NCBI RefSeq assembly: GCF_030936135.1
Contig: NC_082595.1
Coordinates: 75,054,135-75,118,134, forward strand
Direction: 5' to 3'
Source: Gavia stellata
Lineage: Eukaryota; Chordata; Aves; Gaviiformes; Gaviidae
DNA length: 64,000 nucleotides
In this document: piece after piece, positions 1-13,000 of the stretch
How positions within the stretch are numbered: the first letter of the stretch is position 1
How the letters are laid out: each line of letters opens with the position of its first letter
Notes under the pieces: model-generated
Told to the model about the DNA's origin: nothing
Database searches by the model: none
Seen by the model: only the letters and a program-made list of their open reading frames with translations
Translations under genes and position numbers: made by a program

Positions 1-3000
1 CACCTTTTTGTCTCACTAATTAATGGCTCAAGCTCAAAAACCAACTGGTTTTCTGCTCTTATTATTTCTATAGAGTATGAGACTGATGGTAAAAACTTTT
101 CTCTAATTCCCTACATTACTTTCTTCACAGACAGTTTATGCCCAGTTTTTTTCATGCATGTGTTGCAGATGAGCTGAGATTGTTCCTGTGACTCCCCTGT
201 TTACTTTCTGGCACTGACAGGCAGCAGTCCTTATCTTGCTAGTTAACCTCCTACAAACGGGTAAAATAATTTCTATGGCCTTCTCCCATTGGATTGACTC
301 TTCATTTTTCAGATATCTCAGTAGCCATCTCTGCACCTATCCCAGTTGGTATTCTTCTTTTCACCATCAAGGTATTTCAGATGAGATCTTAAGGAGGCTT
401 TTTAACCATTTAGTAACTGAAATGACCCTTTGATTGCATTTTGGGATTATATTTGGTTTTGGTTTGGGTTTTTGGGGTTGGTTTTTTGGTCATGGTTGCC
501 TTACATTAATAGCACAAATCTGTCCTGAGATCAAACAATGTATTCTTTCTCACTCTCCACTTCAGGGCATAATTGGCATAATTTGCACTTTGTTTTTTCC
601 TGTTTACTTTACTCCCCTTTTCAAAAAAAGAAATCTAATTTCTTCTGTAGGGAACCTGTTCAGATCCTTTCCTGACGATGCGTGTCCAATTCGTGTAATT
701 TGTAAATTGTATTATCATCTATCTTGAGCCAGCTCACCAATGAAAACGCTGTAGAAGATTAGTCCCAGAATACATGATTTCTGAGTAATAAATAAATAAG
801 CTCACTAAGCTGCCTGTGCATTCTGGTATTCATTAAGCAAGAGGAATACATATTGAAGTGCCTGGTCAACAAATGCTAAATAAATGACACTCCACATTTG
901 CACTACTTTCAGTGATGATGTCATACCAGTACCACTAAGTCTGAGTTATGAGCAATTGTTATGGAATCCATCAAAATCCCTAGGCAGGATGTTAATATGA
1001 ATAAATTAATGCTTTTCATTCAGCATCTGAATGACCCCCATTGTAAAGGCAAGAACATTGAGGGAAATCAAAAAATGTGTTTTTCGCGAAGCTATAGAGT
1101 ATCAATGAAATATAGGCAGCATTAGTGACTCTGTCAGGTATGCTTGTCAGTCTGCCTAAGCCTTGTGACTGGAGATTACGTACTCCGTATTTGTATTTGA
1201 GCACAGCAACAACAACAACAACAACAACAGTAAAGATATTTACTCAAAATGAAACTGGTTGTTCCCTAGTGAAAAGGAGTCAAATCATCCTTGGTCATGG
1301 CCAAGGAAATTACCTCTCCCACTTGATTGAAGATTATTTACGTGCAAGCAGAAAAGCAAGTCTGACGGTTGAAGATGATTGCTTGTTCACCCAAGAATGT
1401 TTTCCTTGAAGGAACTTTGACCCTGTCCCCAGATAACGTCCTCCAGATCTTAAGCCCAGCTTCTGCACAACCGCAGCAAGCAGTGTACCTCTTGGAGCCT
1501 CTGAGAGAGAGGTTTACCCCAGCTGCACAGACGGGTTCCCCAAGGACTGACTAGGCAGCAGGCTAATGCCTTCTTTGTCATCCATCAATCCCTGTAGCAT
1601 AAGCAAAATATGTTTTTCACATATTTACATAATTATTTGCAAAGTAACCCGCAAGATCTATGAATGTTTTGGCAGAGTATTTCTACTAGATATTTCTATG
1701 TAGTTTAGTTGTGAGAGGGAAAGACACTCTTTGTATCTGCTATCAGTAAAATGGGCCAAAGCACAGAGTTATGATCTGTGAACATGAAACTATGAATATT
1801 CAAAGAATTTTTCTATAGATCCTCTAAAGAACATATTCTGCTCATCCGTCCAACCTCCCATCCATCAGACAGTCAGGTATAAACTATTTATAGTGAGTAT
1901 TTGTCAGGCTTAGCCATTTCCCCCTTCTTTGCAAATTATCCAGAAAAGTATGATGAATTTTATTACTGGTGCACATTTGCTTTTTCTGAGTGAAGGTTAG
2001 CATGTGGCTGAGTGCATGGTTTCTTTCTGAATTGTAAATTCTAAATACTACTAAAAGCATCGCTTCAAATGGTTGATAGTTTGAATAGCAAAACCAGAGA
2101 ATATGAGAATATGTCTGGCCCTATTTACGGGAATAAAGTTTTCCTGGTTTCAGTTTCTCATATGACCTTACCTTCCTCCTGCCTCAGAGTTCACACGGGT
2201 GGCAACATATGACTATTTTCTAGTAGTTCTGATTCCTAAGGAAAGAGTGAGTTGAGTAAATGAGAGTTTGCTTGCTATGGATAGTGTCATGCGGTGGCAA
2301 TTCTTCAGAAGGTGAGAGCACAGAGAAAGAGCAGGGAGAGTTATTTGATCAGAGGAGGCACCCATCTAATCAAACACATTTAATTTATTATCTTCATGTG
2401 AGTGGTCCACACAGCATAGCTGGCTGATGGATGTTCAAGGATGTTCAGTACTTTTGTAGGCAACCCATTTCTCTTCACTGCAGTGGCCAGCTGCACTTAT
2501 TTTTATTTCTGTTGGTGCCGTCACAGCTGTCCTTGCAAACCACAGAGGCAATGTATGTGTTCCCACCTGTGATGGGAACCCCCGCACAGCCTCATCTTCA
2601 TTTGTCCAAGGGCTCAGACAATTCTTAATGCTTTTTCTCTTGTAACAAACTGCTCTCGCTCCTCACCCTGTGCATGTCAGGATGTCTGGGATGTGTGAGT
2701 GCACGCTCTGAGAGCACCCACACAACCGCGTGTTTAGATAGTAAACTAGTCTCGGCGGCAGCAGCTGAGACTCGAATTTAAATGTTGCAAAGTGTTCAGG
2801 AGTGTGGTTTTTGCTTTGTTTGCTGAGCCATATTTAAGAACAAACTTTCCAAGACCTTGAGGAACAGCTAAAATTGGCAGCCCTTCCTGCAGCACTCCTT
2901 GCCTGCGGCACGTCATGGGTGCCACAGCCTCACAGGCTCGCAGGGTGCCCAGGGAGCCCAGTGGCAGAGAGAGACCAGGGGGACAAAGGGCAGTGCTGCT

Positions 3001-6000
3001 TTTGATTTTCCAGACTCAGCACTATAGTCACATGCTTCCTGCAGGCTTAACAGCATCACATTACAAATGGAAAATAGAATGAGTTTTTTTCTGTCTCTAA
3101 ATGTAATTTTTTTATATGTTTTAAAATAACTTACTTCCTGGTTACCACGTTAGAATGGGCAGGTGATACGTCAGCGTACCAGAAGTTATTGTCTTGTAGT
3201 GAACTCTCTCTATCACTTCTCCAAGCCTAACAACACATACTCCGTGACATCAGCAGCCCAGTGACTCACACACCAAGATACCACAGGTGTGTTCCTATAT
3301 CCTGGAGATCAGAAAAATCCTGCGCAGAAGACTTGGCTTGTTTTTCCTATCTTGTTATGGAAACTACGTGCATAGGCTCTAATAGCATTAAACAACTTTA
3401 AATGAAGTCTTTCTGCTTCTTATCAGCAGATGAAGTGCCTGTTTAAAAAAGGTGGTGCCAAGCCCTGGAGAACCTCTTAAAAGGCCACAGGCTGCTGATT
3501 GTAGCTGTTTGGGGAGAGATTTTGTATGTAAAATATTTTAATATTGTCACAGCAGACACCTGTGCTCCTGTTCTGGGGGAGAGTCCAACCAGTCTGAAGC
3601 ATCTGACGCATCTGAAGCTTGAACAAGCTCAGTAGTTTGATATATAGCAAAATATTTATAAAAAAGGATACAAACTGCATATGTGCAGGGTGATGCTACA
3701 GCTCCTCCCCTTCTACAAAAATAACACTGTAGATAGAGAAGAGTATTTATAGGGCGTTTACAACTTTTGTCCCTGATAAAAGGCAGCAGGTGGTTTTACT
3801 GATGGCATTTAACAAAGCACTGGTTTCATTTAATTCTCATTTATTCAAATAACTTCTTACACATCCCATTCCAATAAGTATGACTTTCACCTGCTTGCCT
3901 CTTTGATCTCACTGATAACTTTTCCATGTAGCACTTGGTTCAGTTCCTCTTCCATAGCATACAGAAATGGAGGAGGCATTAGGGTCTCTGCTGAAGCAGG
4001 CTGGAATAGTTCCACCCTAACGATATTTCAGAGGAAAAAACAGGGGAAAGAAAACTTGAAGGTTTAGTGTTACGGACAATTGGCTGCCCCTCAAAAGACT
4101 TGCTGGTTTGATGGAGAAAAGACTTGCTTGGTTATCCAAAAATGGGGTTAAGATCCTTATAAAAACAGGCTCGCTCAAGAGGTTTCTGTAATTTTCTATT
4201 TCACATCAAAAAAAGAGAAAAACCCCAACCTTTTATATGGCATTTCAGTATTCCCAGCTGGAACAGAGAAGGGCAGAGTCACGCACAAACACAAAATAAT
4301 GAGAGCATTACAGCAAGAGCATGCTGAATCTAACATAAATTATCTGAACTTCAGGTAAAGTTTCAGAAAGGTGGCAGCAACTGGATTCTACTGTTACCTG
4401 AGCTCCTGGGTCTGTTACATCTCATGCTCTATGGTGCCTTTGAGCTGTGAACCACTGGAGCCTGTGGAAGCAGGAGGTGCTCTGTTTGTGTTTGTATTTC
4501 CATGGCAATGTGGCTAAGGAGTTGTTTGGTCTCTTTTCCTCAAAAGATCTGCCAAATCACTCCTCTTCATAGAGCTAGTTGGTAGAAGGAATTGGGTTGG
4601 CATTCCTGTGGAAAATTTAGCCGTGTTGAAGCTTCATGCATGGTTATGCTAGTTGTAGGTATCATTCAAGTATTTCATCAATATTAAGGATTTAGTGGAA
4701 TTTTCTACTCATGCTTTAAATGCTCAGTTGTCTCAAATGGTTCTTGTTTCCTTAGGATGCACTTTTTCATTTTTGTGATATCCTTGAATATAATTCTGAA
4801 GGTTCAGAAACTTAATATTTTTAACACTGAAATTTCTGGATCTGAAAACCCTCTATAAGCCCTGCTATATACTTGCAAGATAGGGCTTAGACTGGGAAAC
4901 CGGAGCACCAGAGAGGCAAGGAAGACATTTGCAAGTCTCTAATCTTCAGCAGCCTGCTAATGATAACTATGTTGGGAGAGGCTTTACTGGGACCCATGGA
5001 CCTGTACGCCTCCTGCCTCCAAAAATCAAATCTGAGGGACGCAGAGGGATAGCGGTGTCCATAGATTTGTCCCCATGTCTCAGCAGTTCAGTAGCACAGT
5101 TCTGAAGAGCCAAAAAAAGCCAGGAAAAAATCTACCAGCTCACTTCCATCCTTCAGCTGCAGGATACATTGGATAAGTATCGTGATCATATAAGGCAGCA
5201 TAGTGGTCTTGCAGAAAGAGAGGTCATACCAGGGTATTCATACTTTATCCAGGCATTTAACCAGAACAGCCAACTGAGCGAGCCTGCTTGCTCTGCTGAC
5301 TCAATGCAGAGTTACGCTCTTGCCGTGACCTACCCTGCTTTTCTTCATGGGCTGCTGCTGAGATTTTGTAGGATCCTAAGCTAGGTACGCGTCTGCTCTG
5401 ACACTTATCTCTCATACAGTAATTGCTAGTTGTATGCGCTAAGCGCAAAAATGCAGCATGATGAATAGCTGAGATTAATCTGGGACATTAATGTAGGAGC
5501 ACAGTGGCTTTTGGAGCTGACTTATTTAACTGAGAATCTCCTGATGTACCTCTTCTGTTTTGATATTGAAAGTAATTTGGGTTTGACTAAAAGCCTAGTG
5601 AAATCAGCTGAAATCTTTCTGTGGGTTTCAGTGTATGTCAAAGTCTACATGAGAATGAAAGAAAGGAATGTAAAATAATGTGTAATATTTAGCTGAGAGA
5701 GCTTAAGTGCCTGAAATCCAGAAGCTGAGGATGTGAGTCAGTTAAGGGATAATAAGCAAATCTTCCTCATGCCTTGAATGATGGTGTTATATTCTATGAT
5801 GGCAGGGAGAACGTGAGAAATGAGAAAAGCAAAATTATATCTGATGTGTGAAATGTCATGAGGGCAAGTATCATATACAATAAGTAGGAGCAATAAAATA
5901 GGTTAACTGCCAGAAATTCTCCATTTCTTGAACAAAAAGGATCACATTTTTGTACAAAACAAATATGAAATTACTTTTGTTTTAGAAATATACATGAATG

Positions 6001-6668
6001 GTCTAATCCCAGGCAAACTGTTTTATCCTTTCTTTTCCTGCACTCCAAGTTTTAAATAGAAAAGTATGAAAATTTATTCCTCTATGTCTGACACTAAATA
6101 ATTCAACAAATGCTGTAACTGCTGTGAGGGAGGATCCTGTGGACAATTAGCTTGTAAAACTAGACCGATGAGCTAGCAGCTAACTGCTTACAGGAGAACG
6201 TCATATGTTCAGCATTTTGCTGCATGTTTTGGGTGCTCACTAAGAACACATTTAATTCATTACCAGTATTTTTCCACATGAAAAGGCTTTATACAGAAAT
6301 CTTTTTTAATCATAACTCAAAATTCCTCATGAGTGTTGTGACAGTGTAGTAACAGAGAAAATGTTAGTTAATCAGGGTCATGGCCATTACATGTAGATGA
6401 GTACATCTAATTTTTTAATAGAGTTGTTTTCTACAGCCATTGTCTTGGCTTTTTATTCACCTCAATCAAGTTTTCACACATAAATTGTTAATAATTAGGG
6501 TTCGGAGGGAATCCTAAATAATTTCAGTGATTTTTATTGGAGACAGTCCTTCAGACTTTCTGTCTTGTGTCTTCATGCGCAAACAGATTCTCTTGTACCA
6601 TTATCCTATGGAGCAGCATTTCTGTGTGATAAATGGAATATGGAAGAAGCCTCATAGCCCTAATGGGT
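1..6668. other. Intergenic, no gene seen
   Basis: All frames are short, and none encodes a recognisable domain. The sequence is AT-leaning and unique apart from the CAA repeat. Confidence 0.7.
1207..1230 (+). repeat. (CAA)n microsatellite
   Basis: Seven CAA units end in CAG. Surrounding sequence is unique. Confidence 0.95.
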
Positions 6669-7028
6669 GATCACAGAATCACAGAACGATAGGGATTGGA
6701 AGGGACCTCTGGAGATCATCTAGTCCAACCCCCCCGCCAGAGCAGGTTCATCTAGAGCAGATTGCACAGGAATGCATCCAGGCGAGTTTTGAATACCTCC
6801 AGAGAAGGAGACTCCACAACCTCTCTGGGCAGCCTGGTCCAGTGCTCTGCCACCCTCAAAGGAAAGAAGTTCCTCCTCATGTTTAGATGGAATTTCCTAT
6901 GACCAAGTTTGTGCCCGTTACCTCTCGTCCTGTCACTGGGCACCACTGAAAAAAGACTGGCCCCATCCTCCTGGCACCCACCCCTTAAGTATTTATAACC
7001 ATTGATAAGATCCCCCCTCAATTTTCAA
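6669..7028 (-). mobile_element. CR1 LINE fragment, 3' end
   Basis: On the minus strand this is the last 360 bases of a CR1 element, ending in TTCTGTGATTCTGTGA (complement of 6671-6686). About 89 codons of the ORF2 C-terminus remain open (7021-6752), with RGDLI, SDRTRG and [15 protein letters not shown]. The element is truncated at its 5' end, as most CR1 copies are. The open frame is a transposon remnant, not a host gene. Confidence 0.95.
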
Positions 7029-10000
7029 AACTCTGGCACTCATTCGTACCAGGCCTCAGCCTGGCCAATTGCGAGATTCACTTATTAGCGAATTACCGGC
7101 TTTTTATCAGCTTGGGTTAGCATCAGAACAAATTGCATTAGTCTTCCAAGGATCCTTGAGAGAAGTGATGTTTGGCCATAAGTACCGATATTGGTGGTAA
7201 AATGGGGTAGCTGGAAAGGTAAAGGTACATGACTAGATGCCCGTAAAGACAAAGTAAGTAACTTACCTAGTAAGCAGTTGTTCTTTCATATTGCAGTGGT
7301 GACACAGTACTGCCTAAATATTTTTCCCCAAATCAGACTACGTCTGTTTCAGTTTTAGAGTAGGTATTACAAACATATTTACTAATTATTGTGTATATGA
7401 TCCTGTATAGCATATATTTCTTTCAAAGTCTAAAATAATAATGTCTCTCATATCTTGTTGTAGAAGTGATTAAGAATGAGCAGTTCTATTTGATCAGAGC
7501 ACACTAAACTGTTATGCTCATTTTGGTGAAAATATTATCAGATTATTTCCTGGATGTATCTAGTTCATACATAGCAGATTTTTGAAAAAAATTTTTGAAG
7601 TTGTTTTGTTTGTAAGCAGTTTCCACTAAATCCGATCCAAACCAAATCTACTCTTTCCCAAGAAATGGTTTTCAGGGTAACAATATATTTTCAGTCTGGA
7701 GATGAGGCTTAAGATCGGATTGCAGGACTTGATATATTTTGCTGTTAATTTAATTTAGCATTTTATAGTATGTTTTAAGCTGTTGAAATATTGGAATCAA
7801 GCTAGGATACAATGTAATATAATAAATAGCATCCAATGGGCTTACAGGAAATTTATGGATGAACTTCATGAAGTATAATAGGAGAAAAGTCTGTAATTTT
7901 AAATTGGTCTTTGGACTGAAAATCAAGCCAGCTTTTAACACAGTCAAGTAGAGAAATATAACATGGTAAAAAAACCCCATATTTTTCTCCTTACTAAACC
8001 TTGCTTCACTGATGCCCATGCACGACATCCTATTTTTAGCTGTCAGAAAAGCAGTGAAGCATATGCAGTGCAGTGGAATGCCCTGTTCCCATGCCTGATT
8101 CTCCATATATAGCTACTGCACTGCACTGTTCTCTCCTGGCTCCCACTCTGAGGACTTAACTTCATTTTCTCGGCAGAATTGCCTCGCTGAGAGCTGTCCT
8201 CATGGTAAACACCCAGGCAGCTACTCCTTCATTGCACCCACCTTCCCATCAGGACCCACAAAAGAAAAGATCTGCAAAAAACCATGTGCAATGGATCTTC
8301 AGCCACGTTTCCCCCCCTGCACCCCCCCCTTCATCTTGGTGTTGGTACTAAGTAAATCTAATTTCTTTTCTTTTCTTGTTACTTTTGGAAACAACTTTCA
8401 CACTTGAAAGACTGCCATGCACAGGAGATGTGTTTTGGCTCCTCTGCCAGTTGCGTTCTGTGGATGATTAGATCAAACCGAGTGGCTGCCAGCCGACTAA
8501 TTAACTTGTTACAGAATAACAGGTCTCACTGGAGAATTAACGTCTTTACAGTCTCCCTTCAAATTAAGTGTCTGGAATTTTCTTAACTAACACGATAGAT
8601 CCGTTTAAGATTTTCCAGTGCTACTTGAATATGATTTATAAGAGAGCATTAAAAAAAAACCCACAACAAAAACAAAAACAGCCCCTGCCCCCCAAAACCT
8701 CCAGCAGTTAAGTCTTTCAATTTTATTTCAGGGTTAAAGGCCATCATTTAAAGAACACTGTGCCCTGCATTATGTCTTTTTATGCCTCCATGTGTTAGTG
8801 GGGATGGGAGCGCTAGTAAAGAAGTACTTTGAAACGATGAATGATGGACTTTGCACACTGGGAATTCAGAGCTCTCGGATATAATGTATAGCTGACCGTA
8901 AATCAGATTAGTTGCAATGAGTTGTAGAAGGATCTAAAAATGTTGAGGGTCTGGACAAGACAACATGTGGATTTCCCAAATCAGCAGATCTATTCTCTCT
9001 GCTCTCCTCCCAGCCATCTCAAGGTTTTGTCACAAAGATATACTCCTGCCCTGTGAAGCAGATACTTGCGGGTATTCCTAAACCACTCAAAATTTGGAAG
9101 CATTTGAAAAGTGCAGAGAAAAACTTGTGTTTTCAGTTAAAACCATTGGCAACAATGGTGTTCTGTTCCCACTTCAATCTGTAGAGTTGAATATAAAGAC
9201 GAGATTGAATTTGACCTTGATGAGTGAATACATATATGTGTATATGTGTATAATCAGCTGAGGAAAACATGTCCAGTAGGAAAACATTCTTTAACTTTGG
9301 AGTCACGGGCACAAGATCTGGAATCTGGATGTTGACAAAATCAAACATGGTATAAGACACGGTATTTTAGGTAAGGGCCACTAACAGCTGTTAAAATCTG
9401 CAAATAAAGTAAAGCTTATATTATGTTAAACCTTTTAAAAGATATGCTCCATTTCAAGCACAAGTCATCACATCAGATGCTGGAGTTGCTGGAGGAAATT
9501 GTATTGCCTCTGACAAACTCTCAGAAGGTTGGACCTCTATTATTCGTTCCTTTTGGCCTTTTGACCTAAGAAAAAAAATTGGGTGATTTGCCTATACTCA
9601 CTGAGCATATGCAGAGGTGGAAGTATGGTTGGGATGGCTGGAAGCGTGCTACATAGAGCACTGCACTAGTACAGTACAGTACAATACAGTACAGTAGTCT
9701 GAGAGCTGTAGAAGTCTACTATTTTCTCTCCTGAGCAGGGCCAAAAGTTCTGTAAAACTATGTACCTTGAAGCAAAAGAAGGACGATGACGCAGAAGTCA
9801 CATGTTGAAATCACCCGTGCAGTCAGCTACTCCCAGTGAGTGTTGTTATTGGTGCTACAACCTGACCTTGATCCAGCCCAAGACTGGAAGATGCGGTTTG
9901 CATTTTTTGTGTCCTGTGGTGACTTCAGATTGGCTTCATCACACCTAACTTCAGAAGTTAAAAATTACCTGTCTAAATCCAAACTGGTCATGCAGGTCTC

Positions 10001-13000
10001 CCTGTGTAGATAATGAAGAGAAACGAGACGCTACAGGTTTCGATTCCTGATTCAATCACAGGCACAAGCTTCCCTGCCCTACGTCGTTGTCGGGAGCACC
10101 TAGTTTTCCAGGATTTCTGTGCTGCAGTGGGGTGGGTGAGTGCAGCTAATTAGGCATGATTAACCTTGCTTATCACGCTGTTCAAAGTGTCCTCCTGTGC
10201 ACAAGCCAATCTTTCCCTGATACCTGGGCTGGAACTTCTGTTTCTATTGACACTTTATGCTCCTTGCATGCCTTGTCTGCAAAAAGGAAGGCTAGGCAAG
10301 GCAAGTAAGTATGGAAAAACCCTTGACTGTTAGGAACATATAAAAGGCAAAGGCTGGCACATTCACCCACAAATCCAGGAAACAGCTGCGTGGTTTTAGC
10401 TGCACTTGTTTTTGTATTTGGGTCTATTCCAGTCATGATCTTGGCCAGGAATCGTGTCTGATTTTGACACACTTTTTGAGCCTCTGGAGTTCAAAATAAG
10501 TATTTTATCTCTGTGTTACAGATCTCAGACCAAAATGATACCCACAAAATACTACTTTCTGAAAACATAGCTTAGCAGCAATTAGATTTATTTAAACAAT
10601 TTCAACAGCTGCACTAATGACTTATTTTAAATAAAACCTATATTTCACACAGAGAATCTCAGTCTCTAGCTATGCCAAATTCAAGTCATTTTGCATGCAC
10701 AATTTTTCTCTGTTTTTTATCTCAGAAGGCTGTGGGGGAAAAGAAATGTATTTGGAAGTTTTCTTGTTAATAACTGCTATTATCATCCGGAGGGCACTGC
10801 TTTTTAGCAATTTCTTTCTGATCACGTAATGTATTTATATAATACGAACATGAGATTAGGTGGAAAAAAGTGTTGCTGAATGACTGTTAGTGCAAATTGA
10901 ATTGTTTGTACTAGAACTGTATGAATAGCGTGTTTGGTGTAGTGTTAAATTGGACTGCTGAGATAGGGGAGACATTAGCAGAGATCTGTATGTGAAACTC
11001 AGCCAGAGTCTGCATTTGCAAAGGTCTTTAACTCATGCTGAGAACAAACTGGACTGTGCTTTGAATGTGAATGTTAGAAAAACTCCAGACATTACTATAT
11101 GATGGTAATATTACTAATTTAGATCCTAAAAAAGATTTACGCATGCTCTAAACCAAATCAAACCATACAATGTAGCAGACCTGGATACTCTGGCCTTCAG
11201 TCCTCAACACGTATTTCACATTACAATTCATACTCTGCCGCTAGAGCCCACAGAGACACTGGTTGTCACCTAGAGTTTCTTTTCCTTTTCCGCCCTAGTG
11301 CTGCAATGTAAGTTGTAGCAGTGCTTTGGTATGTTTTTCATTTAATCAGTGTTAGTGAATGTGAAATTGAATCAGTGGTTTGTTCCTTTAACACAATTAA
11401 TAGATCTGAATAGTCTTTTTTGCCATAAAAGAGATTGCTAGTACCAATATGCTACAACATAGGGGTTTGATTAGGCATTCTAGGAAGAGTGGCTAATTAT
11501 CACTTTCTTGTTATTATCTGAAACAATGCCCTATGTGTTGAATGCTGTCTGGATTCTATTTGTGTAGTTGGTTTTGGCTTTAGTTTCAATAATAGAGAGC
11601 CTAATTCTCATTTAATGCTAATATTCACTTTCAAGTAGGTTGCTTTGCAGATTAATGAAGAAGTGATTTATAGTAAATGAGAATCAGGGTCACCATAGTA
11701 TGTGCCTTATACTCGTCTTTCTTTAAAACACCTAATACTGGTGACACTTTCCCTTTCAACTGGTATCACGGGTAGGTAACTTTACTGGGTTCCTCAGCAT
11801 TTGGTTCTGCTGATATTCAACGTAGTTCTACCATTTTGCATTCCTCCCAAAAGAAAAGGAAAAAAAAAAAAAGAAAAAAAGGAAGTTTGTAATTTTAAAG
11901 TATTCCACAAGTAGCTTACTGCTTGAGTTGATAAAACTATAGAAGATGCCAACAACCTATTCTGCACCTTCTTAAAGGCATGTGATTTTTTCACTATTTT
12001 GGGGTTCAGGTGATAAAACCTCATTTTTTAATGCTGATTTTGAATGTTAGTTTTGGGAATCCAGTGTCTGTTGGAAGCCGGAGAACAAGGGCTATGAAGA
12101 ATTCTTGTATAAAACACAAGGGTAAATAAAAGTGGTGGTTAAGTCAATATTTCCTTTTATTTTTCTAATTTGTTCAGTCTATAAACTTAATCTATGAAAA
12201 ACAGACAAAAATCCTGCTCTTCTCACAGAAGAGTTCCAGTTCATATTTACAATTATTCTGTATCAACAGGAAATTAGGATAAGAGAGCTGAAAGCGATCA
12301 TACAGATACAATTTGGATTTATTCTGGGTAGAATTTCATTAAATAGTAGGCAGATGGAGATGAGGAGATCTTAAATTAATTTGAAAATAATTCATTTTTA
12401 GTGACAAAGAAGCAGTGTTGTACTACATGTGTTCATATTTAATGTGATGATAACCTGGAAGCACTCTATGGCATTACTGAAATCTTACTTTTGCATATCT
12501 TGGATTCTAATATCTGGGTTTTGCTTTGGTTGGTTGTTTCTCTCACTTTTTAACTCTAATGTTTGTGAACATTTTCTCTGGCGCTGCTAGAGCTGTACAC
12601 CAAAGCCCACCCACAGCAGAACCCTTGGACAGTGATCTTCACCTCTTGATGATTGTACTCTCAGAGACATATGTATTTACAGCCTTGGATTAAAAGAGAG
12701 AAATTGCCTGTGATTCATATCCTCTGTATAGAGAAGAGAGGGAGTGAAAAATGAACTGCTTACGAGAAACGTAAGATGCAGGTACAGGGACTAGAATGAG
12801 ATGGGAAATGTCTACATCTGGCCAGAAAATGGGTCTCAGATGCAGGCTACTAAGGCAAAGAAGAATACCCTGCTCTGAATCGACTACATGGCTTGAGGAG
12901 CTTACATTTAAGGTTTGGTTGGCTTTTGAAGGAGCAGTCTGACAAAACTGGGGGCTGTATGAGGAGCAAGGGCAAGCTTTTTTCCTTGCTCTCCACCTGA

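Noticed and set aside
6752..7021. 89-codon frame as a host gene
   Set aside because: It is the C-terminal part of CR1 ORF2.
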